12,177 bases of DNA, from positions 1-12,177 of the forward strand of contig DAIDHU010000071.1 in NCBI GenBank assembly GCA_027451915.1, in the 5' to 3' direction. The notes under the pieces were generated by a model, which searched no databases, was not told the DNA's origin, and saw only the letters and a list, made by a program, of their open reading frames with translations. Each line of letters starts with the position of its first letter. The first letter of the stretch is position 1. Positions 1-7,141 of this stretch are shown here, in pieces. Origin of the DNA: Thiomonas sp. Its GTDB lineage: Bacteria > Pseudomonadota > Gammaproteobacteria > Burkholderiales > Burkholderiaceae_C. Position numbers and translations under genes: made by a program.

Positions 1-156
1 GCGTCGAACACGGAACTTCGATGGGAGCGGGCGCATGACGAGCCGGCTTGCACGATAGCCGAGCCGCGGCGCTCGGTCGGTGCGACAACGAACATTGGAG
101 GATCTCCCCGCCCACCCGTGGGGATTCCCTGGCGGGCGCCGCTCGGAGGGGGCGCC
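1..156. other. Downstream flank of the iol operon, no gene recognised
   Basis: I see no convincing coding region here. Open frames over this stretch have arginine-rich, low-complexity translations typical of GC-rich shadow frames. On the minus strand, just after the last operon gene's stop, GGCGCC at 151-156 can pair with GGCGCC at 135-140 (6-bp stem, 10-nt loop). A third GGCGCC lies at 161-166, inside the gene's last codons. No T-tract follows, so this is only a weak terminator candidate. Confidence 0.4.
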
Positions 157-1308
157 TCAGGGCGCCTCCACGCTCTCCCAGCGGCCGCTGCGGGCGCTGC
201 GCGACGCGGCGTCGACGATCAGCAGGCCCTTGACGCCGTCGATCACTCCGGGGAACAAGTCGCTGTCCGGCGACGAGCGCTCGCCCTGCATGCGCGCGGC
301 GACGACCTCGGCGAATTCCTCGTACAGGTTCGCGAAGGCCTCGAGGTAGCCCTCGGGATGCCCGAGGGCGACGCGGGTGGAGCGCAGCGCGCCGGGGCTC
401 ATCGCCGGATCGAGGCGCCGCGTGAGCACCTGGTCGAAGCCTCCGGCGCGGCGGTGCAACAGCCGGTTGGGCTCCTCCTGGTACCACTCGAGTCCGCCCT
501 TGTCGCCATGGATGCGAAAACTCAGCCCGTGCTCGGAGCCCGCCGCCGCATTGGTCACCCACAGCGATCCACGGGCGCCGTTGCCATAGCGCATCAGCGT
601 GGCCACGTAGTCGTCCGCCTCGCCGCCCGGGCGCGTGGCGCCGAGATCGGCGCACAGGCTTTCGATGTCCTGCCCGCAGACGTAGGCGCCCAGGTGGAAG
701 GCGTGGGTGGCGATGTCCAGCAGCACCAGCGAACCGCCCACGCGATCGGCCTGCATGCGCCAGCCCGTCGAGGGGGCGGGCTCGGCCAGATTGCCCTGCA
801 CGTACTGCAACTGCACCTGGCGGATCTCGCCCAGTTCTCCAGCCCGCACCATGTCGCGCGCCTGGCGCACCATGGGATAGCCGCTGTAGCAATAGGTCAC
901 GCAGAACTCGGCACCCGAGGCGCGGACCTTGGCGGCGAGTTCGCGCGCGCTGGCCACATCGGTGGTCAGCGGCTTGTCGCAGATGATGTGCAGCCCCGCA
1001 TCGAGCGCGGCCGTGCAGATCTCGAAATGGCTGTCGTTCGGGGTCATGACCGCGACGACGTCGATTCCGTCCTCACGCTGCGATTCCTGCGCGATCAGCT
1101 CCCGCCACGAGCCGTAGACACGATCGGCGGGGAAGCCGAGCCGCCGGCCTTCGTCCCGGGCGCGCTGCGGGTTCGACGACAGCGCCGCGGCGACCAGGTC
1201 GAATTTTCCGTCCAGGCGTGCGGCGATCCGGTGCACGGGCCCGATGAACGAGCCGGAGCCGCCGCCGATCACGCCGATGCGCAAGCGCCGGCCGATGCGT
1301 TCCATCAT
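157..1308 (-). CDS. Gfo/Idh/MocA family NAD(P)-dependent oxidoreductase (last gene of iol operon)
   Basis: Predicted cytosolic sugar/inositol-type dehydrogenase of about 383 residues. The N-terminal Rossmann fold carries IGVIGGGSGS at residues 11-20. The usual EKP catalytic motif reads D111-K112-P113 (CDKP), and the D-x-x-x-H pair is D198/H202 in LLDIATH; these match the Lys/Asp/His triad of inositol dehydrogenases. It is longer than canonical IolG (about 335 aa) and resembles the other oxidoreductase at 4087-5256 along its whole length (G-Y-x-M-V-x-Q-A-R, GELGEIR, GHPxGY-type segments). The gene starts 64 nt after the aldolase stop. An AGGAGG lies 7 nt before a GTG at 1311 and 10 nt before the ATG at 1308; I chose the ATG, but GTG 1311 is equally possible. 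The substrate is unknown; inositol, an inositol isomer or a keto-inositol is inferred from context only. Confidence 0.88.
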   Translation of the reverse strand: MMERIGRRLRIGVIGGGSGSFIGPVHRIAARLDGKFDLVAAALSSNPQRARDEGRRLGFPADRVYGSWRELIAQESQREDGIDVVAVMTPNDSHFEICTAALDAGLHIICDKPLTTDVASARELAAKVRASGAEFCVTYCYSGYPMVRQARDMVRAGELGEIRQVQLQYVQGNLAEPAPSTGWRMQADRVGGSLVLLDIATHAFHLGAYVCGQDIESLCADLGATRPGGEADDYVATLMRYGNGARGSLWVTNAAAGSEHGLSFRIHGDKGGLEWYQEEPNRLLHRRAGGFDQVLTRRLDPAMSPGALRSTRVALGHPEGYLEAFANLYEEFAEVVAARMQGERSSPDSDLFPGVIDGVKGLLIVDAASRSARSGRWESVEAP

Positions 1309-1372
1309 CACGAGAGTTCCTCCTGTTGCGTGTGCGTTGCGCCGAGCCCGGCGCCCACCCTGCCCACCGCGA

Positions 1373-2200
1373 TCATCCCAGCATCTGGATCACGCGGGCG
1401 GCCTCGGCCTGCAGGGCCTGCACCACCGGCTTCATGAGCGTGAGCCTGTCGAAGCGCGCCTCGTCCTCGGCCAGGCTCTGCCGCAGGCTGCGCGCGAAGG
1501 TCATGCGCATGGTCGTGCCGATGTTGAACTTGGCCACGCGCATGGTCTTCAGACGCTGCATGTCGGCATCGCGAATCCCGCTGGTGCCATGGATCACCAG
1601 GGGCAGCCGGGTGATCGCCGAGATCTCCTGCAGGCGCTCGAAATCGATCACACTGGTGGCGGTGGTCATGCGATGCACGTTGCCCACCGAGATCGCCACC
1701 GCGTCCACGCCGCTGTGCTCGGCGAAGCTCGCGGCGTCCTTCGGGTCGGTCAGCTCATGCTTGATGTGGTCGCGTCCCTCGGTGTAGGGCACCGAGCCCA
1801 CCTCGCCTTCGATGGTGGCGCCGAAGGCATGGGCGACTGTGGCCACCCGCGCGGTGTGCGCGATATTGTCCTGCAGGGCCATCTGCGAGCCGTCGAACAT
1901 GACCGAGGTGAACCCCGCGCGCAACGCGGCGTACACGACGTCCTCCTCGTAGCAGTGGTCCAGGTGCAGGCACACCGGCACGTCGGCATCCTGCGCGAGT
2001 CCGCGCACCATGCCGGCAAAACCCGCCACGCCCATTTGCTCGGCCATGTCCTTGTTGCAGGCCACGATGACCCCGCGACCCAGGGACTCGGCGGCGGCGA
2101 TCACGGCCACCGCCTCCTCGTTGCCGAAAATGTTGAACGAAGGCACGGCATAGCGACCCTGGATCGCGTCCGGCAGCAGTTCTCTGAGCGTCACGAGCAT
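1373..2200 (-). CDS. Class II fructose-bisphosphate-type aldolase, likely 6-phospho-5-dehydro-2-deoxy-D-gluconate aldolase (IolJ-like)
   Basis: 275-residue zinc-dependent class II aldolase (FbaA/GatY/IolJ superfamily). Visible motifs are HLDH at 79-82 (catalytic Asp81, zinc-ligand His82), EGEVGS at 131-136, GNVHR with zinc-ligand His176, IHGTSG with zinc-ligand His204, and the phosphate-binding NIGT near 226-229. The usual LDHG reads LDHC. Its place directly after iolB suggests that it cleaves 2-deoxy-5-keto-gluconate 6-phosphate to DHAP and malonate semialdehyde, the IolJ step; this is inference, because the fold alone does not separate IolJ from FBP or tagatose-bisphosphate aldolases. The ATG at 2200 has a GAGGGGG Shine-Dalgarno sequence about 6 nt upstream and sits 10 nt after the iolB stop. 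An in-frame TTG at 2227 would overlap iolB and is less likely. Confidence 0.88.
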   Translation of the reverse strand: MLVTLRELLPDAIQGRYAVPSFNIFGNEEAVAVIAAAESLGRGVIVACNKDMAEQMGVAGFAGMVRGLAQDADVPVCLHLDHCYEEDVVYAALRAGFTSVMFDGSQMALQDNIAHTARVATVAHAFGATIEGEVGSVPYTEGRDHIKHELTDPKDAASFAEHSGVDAVAISVGNVHRMTTATSVIDFERLQEISAITRLPLVIHGTSGIRDADMQRLKTMRVAKFNIGTTMRMTFARSLRQSLAEDEARFDRLTLMKPVVQALQAEAARVIQMLG

Positions 2201-2210
2201 GGCCGCCCCC

Positions 2211-3056
2211 TCACTTGAACTTGGCAATCATGTTCTTGATGCCCGGGATGGTCTCGATCTGGTAGGCGTGGTGCGGATCGAAATGCTGGACCAGGGATTT
2301 GGAGTGCGCGCCCACGATGACGGTGAAGTAGTACATCTCGTAGCCGGGAGCCGCGACACTGGGGTGGTAGCCGCGGTCGATCGCGATCACGCTGCCGGTG
2401 CGCACGTGGTACACGGGGCCGTAGTCATCCTCGTGGGCGTAGACGAACTGGGCGCCGAAACCATGGTCCGGGTTGAAGCGGAACTGGTAGACCTCCTGGT
2501 ACTCGGTTTCCTGCGTGCCGCGCTCGGCGTCGTGCTTGTGCGGGGGAAACCCCGACCAGCCGCCGGCGCCGACGGTGAACAGTTCGCTGACCAGAAGCCG
2601 GCCTCGCCGCTCGGCGTTCTTCTGGCCGAGCAGGTGCTTGATCTTGCGATGGGTCTTGGTGTCGTCCGAGCCGTACTGGATCTTGTCCACCTCGCCCTGG
2701 CGCACGTCGAAGGGCTCCAGGGTCTGGTCGAAACGTCCGCCGCCGATCATCAGGTCCAGGCTGTCGCTGACACAGACGATCTCGGCCCGGGAACCCACCG
2801 GCACGTACACGCCTTCCGGGTCGCCCTCCCACAGATGCGAGCGCTTGCCCACCGCCCGGAATTCCCGCCCGTCGACGATCACGTCGCAACTTCCGGTGGC
2901 CGGCACCAGCATGGTCTCGTAGCCGGGTACCTGGTGCTCGAAGCGCTCCGCGCGCCGCAGCCTGACGTGGTTGAAGTAGCACAGGGGCGTCGTCTGATCG
3001 CCCACCCCGATGATGGCCTGGTTGCGGTTGTCGAAGGGGGGAATGTGTCGGCTCAT
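2211..3056 (-). CDS. iolB: 5-deoxy-glucuronate isomerase IolB
   Basis: 281-residue bicupin isomerase converting 5-deoxy-D-glucuronate to 2-deoxy-5-keto-D-gluconate (DKG) in the cytosol. Family signatures are WSGFPPHKHD at 167-176, with His173 and His175 as likely metal ligands, TEYQEVYQFRF near 184-194 with Glu187, and GYHPSVAAPGYEMYYF at 229-244 with His231. Length is usual for IolB. The ATG at 3056 overlaps the iolC stop by 4 nt (ATGA), and AAGGAG lies about 8 nt upstream inside iolC, which indicates translational coupling. The same frame stays open upstream to 3218, but that segment is arginine-rich and lies within iolC, so it is not part of the protein. Confidence 0.95.
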   Translation of the reverse strand: MSRHIPPFDNRNQAIIGVGDQTTPLCYFNHVRLRRAERFEHQVPGYETMLVPATGSCDVIVDGREFRAVGKRSHLWEGDPEGVYVPVGSRAEIVCVSDSLDLMIGGGRFDQTLEPFDVRQGEVDKIQYGSDDTKTHRKIKHLLGQKNAERRGRLLVSELFTVGAGGWSGFPPHKHDAERGTQETEYQEVYQFRFNPDHGFGAQFVYAHEDDYGPVYHVRTGSVIAIDRGYHPSVAAPGYEMYYFTVIVGAHSKSLVQHFDPHHAYQIETIPGIKNMIAKFK

Positions 3057-4084
3057 GAGGATGGCTCCTTGGGCGCCTGGGCGCTGGATGGCGTGGCGAC
3101 TGCGTGCGCCTCGACGAAGGCCCGCAATTGCGGAAGGGTCGGCATGGCCTCGGCACAGGCATCGCCGCTGACGTTGATCGCGGCGGCCGCGGCACCCCAG
3201 CGCACCGCTTCCTGCCATGGGCGGCCGCCGATCAGGGCCCAGAGCAGGGCCGCCGCGAAGGCATCGCCCGAGCCGAAGGGCTTGCGCGAGCGGACCGGGA
3301 AAATGCCTTGTTCGATCACCGGCCCGTCGCGCAGGTACACGCGGCAGCCGCGCGGCCCGTCCTTGACCACGACCGCCTGCGCCGTGTCGCGGACCAGGGC
3401 CCGGGCACAGGGGTCGGCCTGCGGGGCCCCGGTCGAGGCGGTGTCGCCGAGCACGGCGAATTCCTCGCGATTGCCGATGACCATGTCCGACAGGGTGCAG
3501 GCCAGGCCCAGCGTGACCGAGGCCTCGTCCGCATCGGTCCAGCCATAGGGCCGGTAGTCCAGGTCGAGCACCACGACCGTACCGGCCTGTCGAGCCAGGC
3601 GCATGGCGTGCAAGGCGGCCTCGCGGCTCGGGCTGGCCGACAGGGCGGTGCCCGTGATCAGCAAGGCGCGGGCGTCGGCGATGGCCCGCCGGTCGATGTC
3701 GGCCACGCGCAGCTGCAGGTCGGCGGCGTTGCGCCGATAAATGATCACCTTGCAGTCCTCCGGGCGCATCTCCGTGAATGCCACGCTGTTGAGCGAGCCG
3801 CTGCTGTCGGTCCTGAGCCCGCGCACGTCCACCGCGTTCTCGGCGAGAAACTGGCGCACGTAGCGGCCGAAGCCATCGTCGGACACCACGCTGACCATGG
3901 CCACGCGCAGTCCCAGCCGGGCTGCGCCGGTCGCCACGTTGGCGGGGGATCCGCCCACCGATTTGCGAAAGCCCCTTACTTGCTCAAGGGGCGTGCCCTC
4001 CTGCTGGGCGTACAGGTCCACCCCGGCTCGGCCGAGGCAGATCAGGTCGGTGGCGCGCTCGCCCGGAAAGCGCAAGGCGTTCAC
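3053..4084 (-). CDS. iolC: 5-dehydro-2-deoxygluconokinase IolC (PfkB family)
   Basis: 343-residue ribokinase/PfkB-family kinase that phosphorylates DKG to DKG 6-phosphate with ATP. It has the N-terminal PfkB signature (SVGGSPANVATGAARLG, residues 42-58), the GNREEF segment at 204-209, the VVVKDGPRG nucleotide region near 238-246, and the C-terminal signature PFGSGDAFAAAL at 269-280 with catalytic Asp274. The second glycine-loop residue is Ser where many homologues have Ala (GAGDAF). There is no suitable ATG; a GTG at 4084 fits, with AGGAGA (4098-4093) 8 nt upstream. It lies 2 nt after the upstream oxidoreductase stop, and its own stop overlaps the iolB start. The long open frame upstream of 4084 lies inside the oxidoreductase gene and is not coding in this frame. 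Confidence 0.94.
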   Translation of the reverse strand: MNALRFPGERATDLICLGRAGVDLYAQQEGTPLEQVRGFRKSVGGSPANVATGAARLGLRVAMVSVVSDDGFGRYVRQFLAENAVDVRGLRTDSSGSLNSVAFTEMRPEDCKVIIYRRNAADLQLRVADIDRRAIADARALLITGTALSASPSREAALHAMRLARQAGTVVVLDLDYRPYGWTDADEASVTLGLACTLSDMVIGNREEFAVLGDTASTGAPQADPCARALVRDTAQAVVVKDGPRGCRVYLRDGPVIEQGIFPVRSRKPFGSGDAFAAALLWALIGGRPWQEAVRWGAAAAAINVSGDACAEAMPTLPQLRAFVEAHAVATPSSAQAPKEPSS

Positions 4085-4098
4085 GCTCAGGCTCTCCT
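4085..4098 (-). promoter_or_regulatory. Ribosome binding site deciding the GTG start of iolC
   Basis: AGGAGA at 4098-4093, inside the last codons of the upstream oxidoreductase, is followed by 8 nt and a GTG at 4084-4082. The upstream stop TGA (4089-4087) lies between them. No ATG occurs near the start of the PfkB homology, so this motif supports GTG initiation and coupling to the upstream gene. Confidence 0.7.
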
Positions 4099-5256
4099 CA
4101 GGGGCATCCACTGGCTGCCCGCGTCGGCGGACTGCGCGCAGCGCACCATGAAGCGCACGCCCTCCAGCCCGTCTTCCACCGTGGGAATCCACTGCCCCGC
4201 CAGGTGCTCGCGAGCCCCCGGCTCGCTGGACATGGCGAAGGCGAAGCGCCGGTACAGGTTGGCCCAGGAGTCGAAATAGCCCGCGGGATGTCCGCCTCCC
4301 ACGCGCTCGAAACGCGCGGATGGGTCGAGGTAGCCATGCCCGCGCTCGTAGCACATCTCGGGCTGGCCGACAAAAGCCACCCTGAGCTGGTTGGGCTGCT
4401 CGTCCCACCATTCCACGCTGCCCCTGGAGCCGATCACGCGCACCTTGATGCCATGCGCGCTGCCGACGTTGACGGCGCTGGCCCACAGCGAGCCGACGGC
4501 GCCGGCGCTCAGCCGCATCAGCACCTGGGCATCGTCTTCCAGAGGCGCGCGGGACTTCACGAAGCTGCTGCGCAGGCAGCTGAGTGACTCGAGCTGCAGC
4601 CCGGAGATCAGCATGCCCAGCTGGAAGCAGTGCGTGGCCAGATCGCCGATGACATAGGTGGGTCCCGAGGTGGCGGGGGTCACGCGCCAGCGCGTGCCGG
4701 GGTCGCTGCCTTCGACCTCGGTCGCGTGGTAGCCGTGGGCGAATTGCATCCGGACGATGCGGATCTCGCCCAGTTCGCCCTTGCGCACCATGGCGCGGGC
4801 CTGCTGCACCATTTCGTAGCCCGTGTATCCATACATCACGGCCAGCACGCGCTGCCGCGCCCGCGAAAGCGCGAGCAGCTCCTCGGCCTCGGATTCGTCG
4901 ATGGTCAGCGGCTTCTCGCAGATCACGTGCAGGCCGGCCTCGAGCGCCGCCTTGCAGATCGCATAGTGCGAGTTGTTGGGCGTGGCGATGGTCACGGCCT
5001 CGATGCCGTCTGGGCGGGCCGACTCGGCGGCGAACATGGCCCGGTAATCGGCGTAGCAGCGCTGCGGATCCAGCCCCAGGCTGGTGCCGAAATCGCGACC
5101 TCGGGCGGGGTCGATGTCGAAGGCGCCGGCGAGCAGCTGCAGGAGCCCGTCTCGCGTGGCCGCGTCGCGGTGGGAGTAGCCGATCTGGCTTCCCTTTCCG
5201 CCACCGACCATGCCCCAGCGCAGGGGCTTTTCGAGCAATCGACCTTCGACGAACAT
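4087..5256 (-). CDS. Gfo/Idh/MocA family NAD(P)-dependent oxidoreductase (between iolD and iolC), inositol dehydrogenase candidate
   Basis: 389-residue dehydrogenase. The Rossmann glycine motif is GMVGGGKGSQIG at 15-26, the canonical EKP motif is E114-K115-P116, and the catalytic D-x-x-x-H pair is Asp205/His209 in GDLATH. The C-terminal domain carries GHPAGYFDSWANLYRR, similar to the matching part of the oxidoreductase at 157-1308, so the two are distant paralogues. It is longer than canonical IolG and belongs to the roughly 385-residue subgroup with a GGGxGSxIGxxHR-like N-terminus. By position it may supply the inositol 2-dehydrogenase step or handle an inositol isomer; this is inference. 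ATG 5256 is preceded by GGAG about 10 nt upstream. It lies 136 nt after the annotated iolD stop, but only 34 nt after the end of the iolD tail at 5291. Confidence 0.9.
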   Translation of the reverse strand: MFVEGRLLEKPLRWGMVGGGKGSQIGYSHRDAATRDGLLQLLAGAFDIDPARGRDFGTSLGLDPQRCYADYRAMFAAESARPDGIEAVTIATPNNSHYAICKAALEAGLHVICEKPLTIDESEAEELLALSRARQRVLAVMYGYTGYEMVQQARAMVRKGELGEIRIVRMQFAHGYHATEVEGSDPGTRWRVTPATSGPTYVIGDLATHCFQLGMLISGLQLESLSCLRSSFVKSRAPLEDDAQVLMRLSAGAVGSLWASAVNVGSAHGIKVRVIGSRGSVEWWDEQPNQLRVAFVGQPEMCYERGHGYLDPSARFERVGGGHPAGYFDSWANLYRRFAFAMSSEPGAREHLAGQWIPTVEDGLEGVRFMVRCAQSADAGSQWMPLRRA

Positions 5257-5290
5257 GATGGAGGGACTCCGTAGGGGGTGGGATGGTGGG

Positions 5291-5392
5291 TCAGATGCCG
5301 CGGCGCTGGTGCACGCGCCCTTCGTTCCATTGGTTCACGGCCTTGCGATGATCCGACGAATGCGCGATTTCGGGAAGCCCGACATCCCACCA
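5291..5392 (-). other. iolD: Conserved C-terminal tail of iolD located after an in-frame TGA
   Basis: Directly after the iolD TGA (5395-5393) the same frame stays open for 33 codons to a second TGA at 5293-5291. It begins WWDVGLPEIA, which matches the C-terminal WWDVGVPEVS-type segment I know from IolD proteins. It also brings the product from 582 to 616 residues, within the family's usual length. Third-position GC is about 25 of 33, coding-like but lower than in the neighbours. Whether these codons are translated cannot be told from the sequence. Confidence 0.7.
5366..5386 (-). other. Short hairpin just downstream of the iolD in-frame TGA
   Basis: In the mRNA sense, TCGGG (5382-5378) pairs with CCCGA (5374-5370) around a CTT loop. 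An outer GAT/ATC pair (5386-5384 with 5368-5366) is separated by one G-A mismatch. The apical loop lies about 15-18 nt after the TGA, near the distance at which bacterial SECIS loops are found. The loop has no G unless the closing pair opens, so resemblance to a SECIS element is weak. A hairpin of this size is common by chance in GC-rich DNA. Confidence 0.3.
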
Positions 5393-7141
5393 TCAGTCGC
5401 ACTCCGACCAGCGCCCCGGGTCGATGTCGACCACGATCACGTAGCTCACCTCGGACTCGCGCGCGCGGGCGAAGGCGGCGTCGAACTCGGCGACGCCGCG
5501 AATGTTCTCGGCGCGCGCGCCCAGGGACCGCGCATGCAGGGCGAAGTCGACGCGTGCCGGCTTGCCGGGCGGACGCCGGCAATGCTCGAGCAGGTTGTTG
5601 AACGAGCTGTTTCCGGTGTTGCGCTGCAGCTTGTCGATGACGGCGAAGCCGCCGTTGTCGCAGACCACCAGAATCACCTTCTGCCCGCTGAGCACCGAGC
5701 TGTAGAGCTCGGAGTTGAGCATCAGGTAGCTGCCGTCGCCCACGAGCACGATGGCCTCGTGCCCGGGCCGGGCGATTTTCACGCCCCAGCCGGCCGCCAC
5801 CTCGTAGCCCATGCAGGAGTAGCCGAACTCGATGTCGAAGCAGCCTATCTGGGGGCTCAGCCAGTTCATGTTGAGCTCGGCGGGCAGGCCGCCCGCGGCC
5901 GTGATGACGGTGTCGCCGGGCCGGATGAGGCGGTTGACCGCGCCCACGATTTGCGCATAGGAAGGCGTGCCTTCGGTGGGGCGGGTGCGCTGCGCGACCA
6001 CCGACTTCCACTGCGCCGCCCTTTGCTGCCCGAGCGCGGGCCAGGAAGCCGGCGCGCGCCAGTCTCCCAGCGCCTCGTGCAGGGCGTCGAGCGCCACGGC
6101 GGCATCGGCGCGCAGTGCCAGGGCGAAATGCTTCGCCGCGTCATGCCGGCCGACATTGATGCTCACCAGGGTCATCGCCGGGTCCCGGAACAGGCTCCAC
6201 GAGCCTGTCGTGAAATCCTGCAGGCGCGTGCCCACGGCCATCACCAGATCGGCCTGCTCCGCCATGGCGTTGGCCGAGTCGGAGCCCGTCACGCCGAGCG
6301 GGCCCACGTTCAGGGGGTGGGACTGCAACAGCGCCGCCCGGCCGGCGATGGTCTCCGCCACCGGAATGTCGTGGGCGCTGGCGAAGCGCTCGAGGGCTGC
6401 GGTGGCGCCTGCGTAGTGCACGCCTCCGCCGCTGATGATCAGGGGCCGCTTCGACTGGCGCAGCTGCGCCGCCACCTCCTGCACCAGCTCGGGCTCGGGC
6501 CGGGGGCGCGCGATGCGGTGCACGCGAGGGGCCAGGAAGCTCTCGGGAAAATCGTAGCTGCGCCCCTGCACGTCCTGGGGCAGGGCGAGGAAGGCCGGGC
6601 CGCAGGTCTCCGGATCCAGCATCACGCTCACGGCCTGCGGCAGGGTCTGTACGAGCTGGGAAGGCGTGACCACGCGGTCCCAGTAGCGCACCAGCGGCTT
6701 GAAGGCGTCGTTGACGCTCAGCGAGGGGTCATGGAAATGCTCGACCTGCTGCAGCACCGGATCGGGCAGTCGCCCGACATGCACGTCGCCCGAGATCATC
6801 AGCAGCGGCAGCCGGTTGGTATGGGCCACCCCGGCCGCCGTGAGCAGATTGCTCGCCCCCGGGCCGATCGAAGTCGTGACAACGCCTATGCGGCGCCGCA
6901 GTTGCGCCTTCGCGTAGGCCACGGCCGCCATGGCCATGGACTGCTCGTTCTGGCCGCGCCACACGGGCAGTTGCTCCGCACCCTCCAGCAGCGGCTGCGA
7001 CAGACAGGTCACGTTGCCATGGCCGAAGATGGCGAACACGCTGCCGAACAGCGGCTCGACGCGCCCGTCGATCTCGATGCGCTGGGCCCGCAAGTAGCGG
7101 GCCAGCGCGTCGGCGACGGTCAAGGTGACGGTGTCGGACAT
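5393..7141 (-). CDS. iolD: 3D-(3,5/4)-trihydroxycyclohexane-1,2-dione hydrolase IolD (ThDP enzyme), stopped early by an in-frame TGA
   Basis: 582-residue thiamine-diphosphate enzyme that opens the ring of diketo-inositol to give 5-deoxy-glucuronate. The N-terminal PYR domain has FGHGNV at 39-44 and the ThDP-activating Glu66 in WRGQNEQSMA. A central domain spans roughly 215-360. The C-terminal PP domain has EFGYSCMGYE at 438-447 and the Mg/ThDP motif GDGSYLMLNSE at 468-478, ending in CDNGGF. The ATG at 7141 directly abuts the iolE stop (TGAATG), with GGGAGG 5 nt upstream, so the two are translationally coupled. The frame ends at TGA 5395-5393 after VDIDPGRWSECD. IolD proteins normally run on for a few dozen residues through a WW-containing motif, which is present here in the same frame just after the stop. 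The allele may be truncated by a point mutation, may be recoded, or may reflect a base error. Identity as IolD is firm; functionality is uncertain. Confidence 0.92.
   Translation of the reverse strand: MSDTVTLTVADALARYLRAQRIEIDGRVEPLFGSVFAIFGHGNVTCLSQPLLEGAEQLPVWRGQNEQSMAMAAVAYAKAQLRRRIGVVTTSIGPGASNLLTAAGVAHTNRLPLLMISGDVHVGRLPDPVLQQVEHFHDPSLSVNDAFKPLVRYWDRVVTPSQLVQTLPQAVSVMLDPETCGPAFLALPQDVQGRSYDFPESFLAPRVHRIARPRPEPELVQEVAAQLRQSKRPLIISGGGVHYAGATAALERFASAHDIPVAETIAGRAALLQSHPLNVGPLGVTGSDSANAMAEQADLVMAVGTRLQDFTTGSWSLFRDPAMTLVSINVGRHDAAKHFALALRADAAVALDALHEALGDWRAPASWPALGQQRAAQWKSVVAQRTRPTEGTPSYAQIVGAVNRLIRPGDTVITAAGGLPAELNMNWLSPQIGCFDIEFGYSCMGYEVAAGWGVKIARPGHEAIVLVGDGSYLMLNSELYSSVLSGQKVILVVCDNGGFAVIDKLQRNTGNSSFNNLLEHCRRPPGKPARVDFALHARSLGARAENIRGVAEFDAAFARARESEVSYVIVVDIDPGRWSECD

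Noticed and set aside
118..1437. Plus-strand open frame of 439 codons antisense to the last oxidoreductase
   Set aside because: Low-complexity Ala/Gly/His/Arg translation without motifs; the opposite strand encodes a clear Gfo/Idh/MocA protein.
2199..3548. Plus-strand open frame of 449 codons across iolB and iolC
   Set aside because: Antisense to two genes with firm family motifs and has no recognisable domain.
4085..4486. Longer IolC start inside the upstream oxidoreductase
   Set aside because: The extension overlaps a firm coding region in another frame and is Arg/Gly-rich; the PfkB homology begins just after GTG 4084.
5257..5392. Gap between iolD and the oxidoreductase as a plain intergenic spacer
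   Set aside because: Most of it reads as the IolD C-terminus in frame, so it is better treated as an extension of iolD than as a regulatory spacer.
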